This document shows, piece after piece, positions 34,641-45,170 of a DNA stretch of 64,000 bases. The notes beneath the pieces were generated by a model, which was not told the origin of the DNA, made no database searches, and saw only the letters and a program-made list of their open reading frames with translations. A program made the position numbers and the translations under genes. This DNA comes from Cranoglanis bouderius (lineage: Eukaryota; Chordata; Actinopteri; Siluriformes; Cranoglanididae): positions 15,767,310 through 15,831,309 of the forward strand of contig CM042546.1 in assembly GCA_023630585.1 (NCBI GenBank). Direction: 5' to 3'. Position 1 is the stretch's first letter. Each line of letters begins with the position of its first letter.

Positions 34641-35448
34641 TACATAACTTAGGATTGCTAAGGTTAGTTTGAGGCCATATCTGTCACTTAGGATAAACAT
34701 TGTTACTTGTTCAATTTGAAAACTTCTTGTGTAAAGGTATTTTATATAATAATTCATGGTTCTTATTTAGTAATTTGATGTTTCTGATTGCTGTTATATG
34801 AATTAAAATGCTTACTCATGGGGTCTGTATTCTGATTTATTATCATGAGTCTGTTATTATAGTAGTTATTTTCTTTTAAACATTTAAAAAAGCTTTCCAA
34901 CAGGGTTATCAAACGTTAGCTAAACAGAAAGCCAAATTTACTATTTGTCTTTAGCAGAATATTTTCTAAATATTTAACATGATCAATAAGCAAATACTTG
35001 AGTATGTTTAAATGTAGACACAATGTAGACTTTCCTGTTGCAGGGGGGCCCATGCAACAGGCAATTGTGTGTGCGCCCCTGTAGGTCAACATTAAGTCAA
35101 TGAAAACGTCAGTATACCAGGAGCAGGGTCCATTGCATTTTCCCTCCTGGATCCTCCACAGTCCCTAGAATTGCCTCGGAGGCTGCAGGATCTCCTGTTT
35201 TCCTGTATCAGTGATCTGATCATGCTGAAATGGTGGATAAAACCTAAATCTGAAAAACAGATGTGACTGTTTGCTGTTTTGCTTCAGGTAAAGGATTAGT
35301 ATTCTAGCAGTTTGGGATTTGCAAAAAAAAAAAAATCATAATTGATTTTCTGTCCAAACACACTTCATTGCAATAGGGTCGTTCCTCTCTCTCTCTCCTA
35401 ATGTCAGTTTGACCCTGTGTGAACATGCATATGCATGTGTGCGTGCGT

Positions 35449-35450
<2 letters not shown>
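34641..35450. other. No gene recognised
   Basis: AT-rich sequence with no recognised feature. Confidence 0.5.

Positions 35451-35506
<56 letters not shown>
35451..35506. repeat. (CA)n microsatellite
   Basis: About 28 CA units preceded by gcatgtgtgcgtgcgtgc, which is close to its complement. Confidence 0.97.
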
Positions 35507-35508
<2 letters not shown>

Positions 35509-36070
35509 GCAGCTTGCGGTATTGATCAGCCGGGTTATTGTTAGTCCAAATGAGCTAAAAATCTTCAGCTACAGCACATCCACAAATCTATAATGTCTGT
35601 ACGTCCATATACTAAATAGTAAACAGTAAAAATATACATAGTAAAAAATGTCAAACCGATCAAATGTATATACATTCAGCATATAAACACATATACAGTT
35701 TCTTAGAGGAAAAAAAGGAACATTTACCTACATTTTACAATTTATTTACAAACAAATACAGTTCTACGAAGTTAAATTGAACATGTGTGTATCCTCCAAC
35801 AAGGCAATAAAGACCCAAATATAATGTAGGATCATCAGAAAATCATAAGAAAAGAACCAGAAGGAAGGTCTTGTGTTGCGATGAAATCATTTACTGTATG
35901 TTATTCATTTCTTCGATTAATATTTCAACATACACTATTTGCCCATTTTTTATTAATTGGGATAATGTGTTAATTGCGCCATGCAGTTTCTGAAATTAAT
36001 ACTTAGTATAGTATTCTTACTGCATTGTTTCATTACAATAATGATATTCTACTGTAGTTTTATTACAAAA
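35507..36070. other. No gene recognised
   Basis: AT-rich sequence with no recognised feature. Confidence 0.5.
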
Positions 36071-36075
36071 ATAAA

Positions 36076-36425
36076 ACACAAAAGATTATACGATATGAAA
36101 GTGCTAAAATGAAAGATTACACAATAAGAAACTGTTTCAGTGGTTTCCTATTGTGTAATCTTTCATTTTAGCAGTTTTTATTGAATAATCTTTTGTTTAA
36201 GCAGTTTCATTTTGTGTAATCATTCATTTAACAGTTTCTTATAGTATAGTCTCATTTTAGTGGTTTCTTTTTGTGTAATCTTTCGTTTTAGCAGTTTTTA
36301 TTGTATAATATTTTGTTTAAGCAATTTCTTATTTTATAGTCTTTCATTTTAGCGGTTTCTTTTGTGTAATCTTTCATTTAAGTAGTTTCATATTGTATAA
36401 TCTTTCGTTTAACCAGTTTAAGCTA
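36076..36425. repeat. 30-bp minisatellite with a terminal hairpin
   Basis: About nine head-to-tail units of roughly 30 bp follow the pattern tgtgtaatctttcattttag plus cagtttctta. They run from about 36150 to 36425. Two further unit lengths at 36078-36133 lie in the opposite orientation and are nearly complementary to 36139-36195, with only a few bases between. This inverted junction would form a long AT-rich hairpin in single-stranded DNA. Confidence 0.88.
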
Positions 36426-36575
36426 GCTAATCAGTTTTACCTCTGGTTTAAACATGTCTCACTTATCCTGCTTCACTAAAATAATCAAAGCTACAGTATA
36501 ATTTTTTCTTTTAGCAAAAATTGGTTGCTAGTATATTAGAAGAATTGAAAAATGAGAAATTAGCCAGATGAGCGC

Positions 36576-36579
<4 letters not shown>

Positions 36580-36607
<28 letters not shown>
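36580..36607. repeat. Poly-A run
   Basis: A 28-base A run marks the left boundary of the next transposon remnant. Confidence 0.97.
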
Positions 36608-36609
<2 letters not shown>

Positions 36610-37583
36610 TGGAAACCTTTCATGGAAACCAAAAATTCAGTATCTCAAGATATTATAATAAACAATTTATAATGCAGAAATGTCGACCTTCTGAAAAGTA
36701 TTTTAATTACTTAAAGTTAATTTATGCACTCAATACTTGGTCGGGACTCCTTTTGCACGAATTACTGCATCAATGCGGCGTGGCATGGAGGCAATCAGCC
36801 TGTGGCACTGCTGAGGTGTTATGGAAGCCCAGGTTGCCAAGATAGTGGCCTTCAGCTTGTCCGTATTGTTGGGTCTAGTGTCTCTCATCTTCCTCTTGAC
36901 AGGTCAGGCGAGTTGGCTGGCCAAGCAAGCACAGTAATACTATGGTCAGCAAACCAGTTACTAGTAGTTTTGGCACTGTGGGCAGGTGGCAAGTCCTGCT
37001 GGAAAAGGAAATCAGCATCTCCATAAAGCTTGTAAGCAGACGGACGCATGAACTGCTCTAAAATCTCCTGGTAGACGCTGCATTGACTCTCAACTTGAGA
37101 AAACACAGTGGACCAACACCAGCAGATGACATGGCACCCCAAATCATCACTGACTGTGGAAACTTCACACTGGACTTCAAGTGACTTGGATTCTGTGCCT
37201 CTCCACTCTTCCTCCAGACTCTGGGACCTTGATTTCCAAATGAAATGCAAAATTTATTTTTTATCTGAAAAGAGGACTTTGGACCGCTGAGCAACGGTGT
37301 TTTGAGTAAAAAGGTGTTTTGAGTTAATTAGCTGATTAGAGCTCTTCACAGGTCCACATTGCTGTATTATAAATTCTTTATTCTAATATTTTTGAGATAC
37401 TGGATTTGTCAAATATTTCATTTCCATGAGCTGTGAGCCATAATCAAGACTAAAACAAAAAAAGGCTTGAAATATTTTACTTTATTTTACTTTTATGTGT
37501 AATGAATCTAGAATATATGAAAGTTCCGCTTTTTGAATTAAATTAACTTTTCCACGATATTCACATTTTTTGAGATGCACCTG
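36610..37583 (-). mobile_element. Tc1-like transposon lacking the catalytic Glu block
   Basis: The right end is complete (tttttgagatgcacctg, then TA at 37584-37585). Left and right repeats share 'cagtatctcaagatattata' / 'ttctaatatttttgagatac' as inverted partners, but the left tip is cut off at the poly-A run. The minus-strand transposase shows FCISFGNQGPRVWRK, SVMIWGAMSS and FLFQQDLPPAHSAKT (second Asp), then VLAWPANSPDL. After Asp-Leu the usual Asn-Pro-Ile-Glu-Asn-Leu-Trp is missing and the frame runs straight into the later 'aagaggaagatgaga' codons. The C-terminus (RRIDAVIRAKG, end TKY) lies near 36735. Dead copy. Confidence 0.9.
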
Positions 37584-37589
37584 TATATG

Positions 37590-38830
37590 CAGTGCCCTCC
37601 ACTAATATTGGCACCCTTGGTAAATATGAGCTTTAACCTTTTGATCTTTTGTTAAAGAAATTCACAAAAATACTCTGCTCTCATGGATATCAAACAATTG
37701 CAAACAAAACACAGGTTTATCAGAAAAACATCTTTGTTAAATATATGTGTGTAACAATTATTGGCACCCTTTTAGTCTATACTTTGTGCTACCTCCCTTT
37801 GCCAAGATAACAGCTCTGAGTCTTCTCCTATAATGCCTGATGACGTTGGAGAATACATGGCAAGGGATCTGAGACCATTCCTCCATACAGAATCTCTCCA
37901 GAACATTAAAGAGCCACCACCATATTTAACCATGGGCATGAGGTACTTTTCCATATGGCTACCTCTCTGTGTGCACCAAAACCACCTCTGGTGTTTATTG
38001 CCAAAAAGCTCTATTTTGGTTTCATCTGACCATAGAACCCGATCCCATTTGAAGTTCCAGTAGTGTCTGGCAAACTGAAGGTGCTTCAGTTTGTTTTTGG
38101 ATGAGAGAAGAGGCTTTTTTCTTGAAACCCTTCCAAACAACTTGTGGTGATGTAGGTGACTTTGGATTGTAGTTTTGGAGACTTTCTGACCCCAAGACAC
38201 AACTAACTTCTGCACTTCTCCAGCTGTGATCCTTGGAGATTTTTTGGCCACTCGAACCATCCTCTTCACAGTGCGTTGAGACGATATAGACACACGTCCA
38301 ATTCCAGGTTGATTCATAACATTTCCAGTTGACTGGAACTTCTTAATTATTGCCCTGATGGTGGAAATGGACATTTTCTGTGCTATTTTCTTATAGCCAC
38401 TTCCCATTTTGTGAAGCTCAACAACCTTTTGCTGCACATCACAGCTATATTCCTTGGTCTTACCCATTGTTATGAATGACAAGGGAATTTGGCCTATGTG
38501 TTACTTCATATTTATACCCCTGTGAAACAGGAAGTCATGGTTGAACAACTTCCTGTTCCAAGTCACCCAGGAGTACTAAAAAAATTAAATTATCAATGGT
38601 AATATACTTCAAATATATTTTTCTCATATGAATTCATAGGGGTGCCAATAATTGTTGCACACCTATATTTAACCAAGATTTTTTTTTTTTTTTTTTTTTT
38701 TGGATAAACCTGTGTTGTGTTTGCAATTGTTTGATATCCATGAGAGCAGAGTATTTTTGTGAATTCTTTGAACAAAAGATCACAAGTTTAAACAATAAAG
38801 ACCTTTTTTTCTTCTGGACATACAGTATAT
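37590..38830 (-). mobile_element. Tc1-like transposon, internal deletion
   Basis: The left end 'cagtgccctccactaatatt' is followed by a repeat of about 190 bp (ctctcatggatatcaaacaa, then 'caattattggcaccc'). Its complement is at 38640-38810, and the outermost right tip is missing. Only TATA separates it from the neighbouring element at 36610-37583. It carries the 236-codon frame described next. The family is the same as 23181-24246. Confidence 0.9.
37772..38482 (-). pseudogene. Tc1-like transposase, N-terminal two-thirds
   Basis: Read from the Met at 38467 (MGKTKEYS), which fits the usual family start. Residues of the N-terminal helix-turn-helix come first (VVELHKMGSGYKKIAQKM), then a second DNA-binding part with QPGIGRVS and SHLHHHKLFGRVS. 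The first catalytic Asp follows in VLWSDETKIELFG, then KYGGGSLMFW. Right after MFW the frame jumps by deletion into the C-terminal region read out of frame (RDSVWRNGL...). About 100 codons holding the second Asp and the Glu are lost. The copy at 23181-24246 shows that missing segment. Not active. Confidence 0.9.
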
Positions 38831-39015
38831 GCTTAAGATTAGCAAAACATGCAGTGGAGTTAGTATTAACACCCCAAAGTGTTTTATTCTTCCACACCAC
38901 AAGAATTTGTGAATGATTTCTTTTTTATGTGATAATTAAATAATTACACATTGTAGCTTTTGTGATTACACAACAATTTAACAACTTTTTTTTTTTTTTT
39001 TTAAATCTCTTAATT
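38831..39015. other. No gene recognised
   Basis: AT-rich sequence with a short poly-T run (38985-39001). Confidence 0.5.
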
Positions 39016-39019
39016 TCTA

Positions 39020-39170
39020 GTCTTATATTATGTGGTGCATCTGCTATACAAATCCCTGTGATTGAACTGTTACTATAAGAAAGATAATGTATTAGAATGA
39101 GCGCACTAATATTAAGCTGTGATTTGAATTAGATTCAATAATTCAACTGTGATGTTGTATAAAGTGGTAT
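39020..39170 (-). repeat. Family B repeat
   Basis: The blocks 'gtggtgcatctgctatacaa', 'ttgaactgttactataag' and 'attagaatgagcgc' are the complement of 18205-18345 and are parallel to 7490-7640. Confidence 0.5.
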
Positions 39171-39517
39171 TACAATGTAGTCTCAGCAGTAGCTGTACAT
39201 GAACATCTTTTGATACACTATAATATGCAATTACTGTAAAGATTTTTTGCAGAATACCAGACAAGCTATTGTATCATACTGTAAATCAAGTCTCGTACTG
39301 GACTGAACACAGTATTTTATTGTAGAAATCACAGAAATTTTCACTCTGTGTGTGTGTGTTGTGCTCTAATGCCTCAGTTTATTTGCATGCCAGCCTTATT
39401 AAAAACTGTGCCATTGCAATGTGATGTGTTTAGCCACTATTTCTCTCTTGGGACACACACACACACTTCCTGCTGATGTTTTGTGTGAAGCTAATGTGCA
39501 AGGTGGCAGGCACTCAA
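39171..39517. other. No gene recognised
   Basis: Ordinary sequence with short tgtgtgtg and acacac runs. Confidence 0.5.
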
Positions 39518-40068
39518 ACCTAAAATGAGACAGGAAGAGAGGGGAATCAAGAATAAGGAAGAGAGAGATAGAAACAAGGGAGGGGGGGGGGGGAGACAAC
39601 AGGTGCAGAGAAAGAGATAGAGAGGGGAGCAAAGAGAGGGAAAGAGAGACAGAATGAGAGCAACAGGGATAGAGAGAGAGACAGGTACAGATAACAAAGA
39701 GAGATACAGTGAGAGAGACAGACCTAGACAGACAGAGAATGACAGAGAGAGAGAGAGAGAGAGACAGGGAGACAGCAAGAGACAGACAGATGGAGAGAAG
39801 AAGAGAGACAGACAGAGAGACACTGAGAGAGTGAGAGATAATGACAGAAACAAAGGCAAAAAACGTAGCAAGAAAAGAGACAGGGGGGGAGATAGCTAGA
39901 TAAGCCAGAGGTATAACAAATAGAGAATGGGCAGAGAGAAAGACAGAACAGGGAGAAAGAGAGACAAACGGTGACAAAAGTGACAGACAGACACAGAGAC
40001 ACAGAAAGAGTGAAAAAGAGAGAGAAGAACAGAGAGACAGAAAGATAGCAAATGAGAGAGAGAAACAG

Positions 40069-40103
<35 letters not shown>
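39518..40103. repeat. Long GA/GACA purine tract
   Basis: Nearly 600 bp of irregular GAGA, GACA, GATA and poly-G purine-rich DNA ends in a pure (GA)n run at 40075-40103. The minus strand gives a 263-codon Ser/Leu-rich frame and the plus strand an Arg/Glu/Asp-rich frame. Both mirror the base composition and are not genes. Confidence 0.92.
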
Positions 40104-40108
<5 letters not shown>

Positions 40109-40109
40109 G

Positions 40110-40450
40110 CCAGACCGCTCTGTGACAGCTGGCCAGTGGGAGGAACAGAGGTATGATGGAAGCATGAGGCAATAGTGTGACATTCTCCAATGGGGAATTA
40201 GACGGAAAACGTTCATGTGTTTTCTCTTCGTCTCTTTACTGTTTGGTTGATTTCCCGCACTCCTTTTCTTGACAGCTTGTTTTCTCTTGTTGGAGCCAGG
40301 ATCCTGACTCGAGAGGCTATATCAGACGTGCTGGTTAATTGGATTAAAATGGCCCAAAATGGAAAACATGTTATGTTTGTGTGTATAATGCTGTTTCGAT
40401 GGAGAATGAATGTCCCCATGACAATAGAAAAACTCTTTTCTGGCACCGGC
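40110..40450. promoter_or_regulatory. Candidate conserved non-coding element
   Basis: Repeat-free block with 'ctccaatggggaattagacg', 'ttgatttcccgcactccttt' and 'gctggttaattggattaaaa'. GC-balanced, with no persuasive coding frame. Texture only. Confidence 0.3.
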
Positions 40451-40619
40451 AGCTAGAACAGCTAATAGCTCAGACAATATGTGGAGAAGAGCACTGTGGT
40501 GGAGAATATGGAGACAGACTAAAATACAACCTGTTTCTGGACTGAAATGAACAATCAAAAATTACACAAAACAAAACAACAAGAGGAAAGTAGCATGCGT
40601 TACCACGACAACATAAACC

Positions 40620-41240
40620 AACCTGCTTGTGCTCACATGAACAGGATGATGAGGTATAAACTGTTATTATTTTGTCTTGTTATTATCTTCTGGGAAACAT
40701 ATAAATATCTTATGTAGCTTCTGAAGGGCAGCAGTGAACGTTTGCACCTTTTGTAATAGTTGTGTACGAGTCCATCAGTTGTCCTCAGTGTGAAAAGATG
40801 GATCTCAACATCATACTTTCTGCTGGAAAGGGGTCAAATATACAGAAGATGCTGGAAAAGCAAACAATGTGCAGGACCTGGAGGATTTTTCTGAAGAACA
40901 GTGGGCAGTTTAACTGCTCAGGACAAACAAGGGACTCATGAACAACTATCACAAAACATAAAAACAGTCGTTGATCCTCCAGGTAACAACACACAGTATT
41001 AAGAATCAAGGGTATGTAAACTTTTGAACTGGTTCATTTTGTAAATTCAGTTATTATTGTGTCTTGTGGACTATATGTAAACATCTGTTATGTGAAATAG
41101 CTTATTCAGGGCAGAACTAAATAAACAACAAAATGCAATTTTTATGATCCCCCTTATTATTATTATTATTTTTAAAATTAGTAACATTTTGCAGATTCTG
41201 CAAGGCGTATGTAAACGTATGACCTCAACTGTACAAAATC
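40620..41240. repeat. Non-autonomous DNA repeat, probably Tc1-related
   Basis: I recognise a fish interspersed repeat here ('gtccatcagttgtcctcag', 'gggtatgtaaacttttgaac', 'tcttgtggactatatgtaaa') that ends 'gtatgtaaacgtatgacctc' plus aactgta. The right end looks like the complement of a cagttgaggtc Tc1-type tip. The left tip was not found. No protein signal. Confidence 0.5.
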
Positions 41241-42530
41241 AAATGATGAAATACAAACTTAATTCGAGTTAATTAAACCCTCAGTGGGGTACTTCAAAAG
41301 TTTTCCGGAAATGTGCTATGATTCAGGATTCAATCGTTTATTTTATTTATTTATAGAAAAACATGCAGTTACACTGTACAGTGAAATTCTTACTCCTTCG
41401 GATAAACCATCAATACTGTACAGATAGTGTTATAAAATGGTTGGAAACCGCATTGAAATATACTGCAATGACTATGAGGTAGGTGCAACAGTAAAGACAA
41501 TGGCAGTAAATGCTCTATGCTTTTATACCTCCTGATTGTGAAAAAATTTGTCTTGTTAGTGAGGTAGTATAAGGTGATTTACATGTTGAATCAAAAGTGT
41601 TTTATTACCGATACTCCCATCTTGCAATATAACTAAAAATAAATAAATAATAACAACTTGGCTGTTATTGGAACGTTGACCAGTACACAATGTGACATCT
41701 CACTTTAACCTGCGTTGCATACAATCAAGTTACACAAGCAGTTCTTCTTGCTGTCAAAAGCTTGTAAATTATTGTACATTTACCTTTGTCACAGTGGTTC
41801 AATTCATTTAAATTTTATTTGTGTAGCACTTTAAACAACAGACGTTGTCATGTTGGAGCGACTTTACTGAAATCCAGATGTAGATTTAGATGTTTAATGA
41901 ACAAGCCAGAGGTGGTAGTGGCAGGGAAAGTTCTGAGATGACGTAAAAAGAGAGCTCATCCTCTTCTGGGTGACACCAGATAGTGGCATTATAAATCATT
42001 ACATTATACAGGTATAGAGAAGTAAAGGGAAACAGTACTAAGTGTGTTGAAATGATATTCAGCATGAGCAGATTCCTGGGATAGTCTTTACTGATTACAG
42101 CAGCACTTCCTGGTTACAAAACTTCAGTATAGAACAGTTAGTTCCGGTCCACTAATTTGATTGGCCGAGCAGTGTTCCAAGAGTGCCTAAATTTCCTATA
42201 ACCGCACTGGGATGTTTCACTCTGTGTATCACTCCGCTCGTCTATGTTCACCACGTAAAACTCCACTTCCTAATTGTAAACGGTTTCTACAGTAGAATTA
42301 GTGACATCATCAGTGGACATAATCAGCGGCAAACAATACTTTTCAGTAATATAACTTTTGGCTTAAAATATAAACGCTTGACAGATGAAGATGAAAAGGA
42401 AGAATGGATGCCAATTTCACTGCAAGCACCTTTAATGGGAAAGTACAAATCAATGTGAGCTACCTAGCCAGCTAGCCGATGGGCTATAAAGCGAGTGTGG
42501 CTTCTTCAGGATCTACAGTATTTCCAGTAC
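41241..42530. other. No gene recognised; scattered repeat-like pieces
   Basis: Short pieces resemble fish dispersed repeats, for example 41800-41870 ('aaattttatttgtgtagcac') and 42130-42260 ('agttccggtccactaatttg', 'attggccgagcagtg'). I cannot name the families. The frame at 42183-42458 has no recognisable domain. Confidence 0.4.
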
Positions 42531-42533
42531 ATT

Positions 42534-42778
42534 TGAAGAAGAAGCCTTTATTTGTCACATATACATTAAAGCACAATGAAATTGTGAAATTCTTCACATA
42601 TCCCAGCTTGTTAGGAAGTTGGGGTTATGGTACAGGGTCAGCCATGATATGGCACCCCTGGAGCAGAAAGGGTTAAGGGCCTTGCTCAAGGGTACATAAG
42701 TGGCAGCTTGGCAGTGCTAGAGCTTGAACCCCCAACCTTTTGATCAGTAACCCAGAGCCTTAACCGTGAGCCACCACT
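42534..42778 (-). mobile_element. tRNA-derived SINE, full length
   Basis: On the minus strand it runs from a tRNA-like head ('tggtggctcacggttaaggc', 'gggttcaagctc') through 'tgccaagctgccacttatg' and 'ccttgagcaaggcccttaac' to 'gggatatgtgaagaatttca' and a 'gtgacaaataaaggc' 3' end. This is a distinct subfamily, longer than 12381-12573 because it keeps the 3' region. Confidence 0.85.
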
Positions 42779-44545
42779 AACTTGGTCAGATGCAGTTATA
42801 CTGAATATTGGCGAGGCTGTGATTCACTGTACACACAAGCCCACAGGACTCTTCCCACGATTGCGAGTGCAATATTGCTTAATTATCCATTGAAACAAGG
42901 GTGAGAGTCTGCTTTTGGAATGTGCAGATCTTTAAGGCATATAAGTATCTGGCACCATCATCACCAGGCTTCATCAGGAGTGCATGTACTGTATGCATCT
43001 TTCACTTGAGAAAGTAAATTTACTGTCACATTCCTGGATGAAAGATCCTTACTAAAAGGTACAAAACACATACACTTGAAGTTGCCACCCTGGTAACACA
43101 CAATGATAGTCTATAAAGGGGCCTGATAAAGATTCAGGTAATTATGATCAGGGGTGTTGCCTGAAAATAAATATTAAATCAATTTTTAAATTGATGACAT
43201 AAATCATGGCAGTAATTTATATTGCACAGCTGGAATAATTCAGAATAAACAAAATTCTATAATCTCAATAATGAGATACCTGAAAGTCATGACAGTGTCT
43301 TTCCATTTCATTTTGTTTTTAAAAAGTTAATAAAGTGAATGCAAACTCAATTTTTTATATATATTTACTTTAGCCAAATCAACAGTACGTTTCATTTAAA
43401 AAATTAAAAATAAAAATAATTTTTTTTTTAAAATAAAAACAATTCACTACACTTCCATCTGAGTTAGGGTTTCATTTAGATGCCCATAATCATTCCAAAG
43501 GAGTCAACTAAACTAATCACAAAAAACCCACCATTTATCAGGGTTACAGAACAGTGTGCACTCAATCTGACACTAATGCAGTACCTTAAATCACTAACAT
43601 TTTAAGTAATTTAGACTGGTGCTCCAGTAAATTGGGTCAGGTAATGTACCTTGGGTATGTCTCAACCAGCTCCTTAGTTCAGTAGGTAGTGAATCAGTAT
43701 ATCCTGTACACAAGTTTGGGAACTGGGAAGGACCCTGGCTCACTACACATTGGGACACCGATAACTGAATTTCCAGCAACATGACTATGTCCTGGCATTG
43801 TAAAATGTCACCAAAAATTAAAAACTTTTATATGTCATATAAATTTGCAAGCTTAATCACGTGTATTTCTGTCATAATATGTCAAGCAGAATCATAGGCA
43901 ATTTTTTTTAAAAAAATCATTAAACACTTAAAAGTCGTTAGACTCAAACAAACCGTATATAGAAGGTCAAATGAAGTTAAAAATCACTAACGTAAGTAAT
44001 CATTTGAGAGCTACGACAACAATAACAAGCTACTTACATTTGTAGCCGGAAGTTGGCTGAGAGATCATCCCCCATCTTTTTCGTGCTGAGAGGCTTCAGA
44101 AAACATGACATCATTTCCAGTAAGGGAACATAGTGAGCATCGATGCTCCCGGGTTTTTGTGGTGCATTGTGCATTGGATATTGGGCTGGGAAACAACGTT
44201 CATCTTTTTACTGAAATGACCTAAGTTCTGAATATTTTTTTTTAAAGGTGACCTAATTAGACATTTCTCCACCTGGACCTCATTAGGTAAAAGTGCAGCC
44301 AGCAACATTTTGCGTGAGTGGCAAATTGAAATGCCTCACTAGACATGCAGTATTGCTGATCGTAGGGCTTCCAAAAACAAAAACAAAACAAAAAAATAAC
44401 CATAGCTCTACCGTTTAGTAAAATGTTGAATTTTCGACTTCATAACACTGGACGTGAGGCAGGATTACACCCTAGATGGGACACGAGTCCACAATTAATA
44501 CAAGTAAACCAAAATCTTATTTCCTGCTGTCTTTCTGTTGTCTTC
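42779..44545. other. No gene recognised
   Basis: AT-rich sequence with A/T runs at about 43400-43440. No recognised repeat or coding feature. Confidence 0.5.
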
Positions 44546-44710
44546 ACATATCATCTTCATACAGCATTACTGAGACGTCATTTGGTCCAGTGGATTCATG
44601 GAGTGTGGTTGCCATCCAGTGACAGCCAGAATGAACAGCAGCACTGACCTTTCGGACAGTTTCTACCTGATCAAGCTTGCTTTAGTATGTCTGTAAAACA
44701 TAGTGTCTTG
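44546..44710. repeat. Direct repeat copy 1
   Basis: The segment with 'atatcatcttcatacagcat', 'ggattcatggagtgtggttg' and 'acctgatcaagcttgcttta' recurs as two separated parts at 45077-45170 and 46729-46768. This copy is uninterrupted. Confidence 0.8.
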
Positions 44711-45076
44711 AATCAAACATCAGTCAAGAAATGAGATATTATTAATTGGTTATGGCTAGATGGAGCTCGGTGTCAAATGCCACTCCTGTCCATTAGCCAG
44801 GGATATCTTTTGTGCACTTTTCTGGCTACAAGTTGCAATTCCGTGTTTCCAACTTTTAAACCACACAATGAGCTTTTCAGGGCAAGCAAGTTTTCCTGGA
44901 CTTCATGAATTTCTGTTTTGTAAAAGCCATTAAAGTAGCACCCAGTGGTGGGTAAACAATATAATCTCACAGAAAAGTTTCTCTTTCTGTCATCAGTTCT
45001 TGGCCATATTTATTGATTAAATGTACCATACCCTCTAGCAAGGCTAGGGGTCTGGCTTTGCAAGATTAATCCTCAA
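44711..45076. other. No gene recognised
   Basis: Ordinary sequence between the two direct-repeat copies. Confidence 0.5.
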
Positions 45077-45170
45077 ATATCATCTTCATATAGCATTGCT
45101 AAGATGTCTTTTTGTCCATTGAATCCATGGAGTGTGGTTGCCACCCAGTGGCCAGAATGATCAACAGTAC
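45077..45170. repeat. Direct repeat copy 2, left part
   Basis: It matches copy 1 from 'atatcatcttcatatagcat' to 'gatcaacagtactg'. The match stops at 45171 and resumes at 46729 ('ctacctgatcaaactcactt'), which marks an insertion. Confidence 0.8.

Noticed and set aside
39399..40190. 263-codon minus-strand open frame
   Set aside because: Ser/Leu-rich translation of a purine tract; composition explains it fully.
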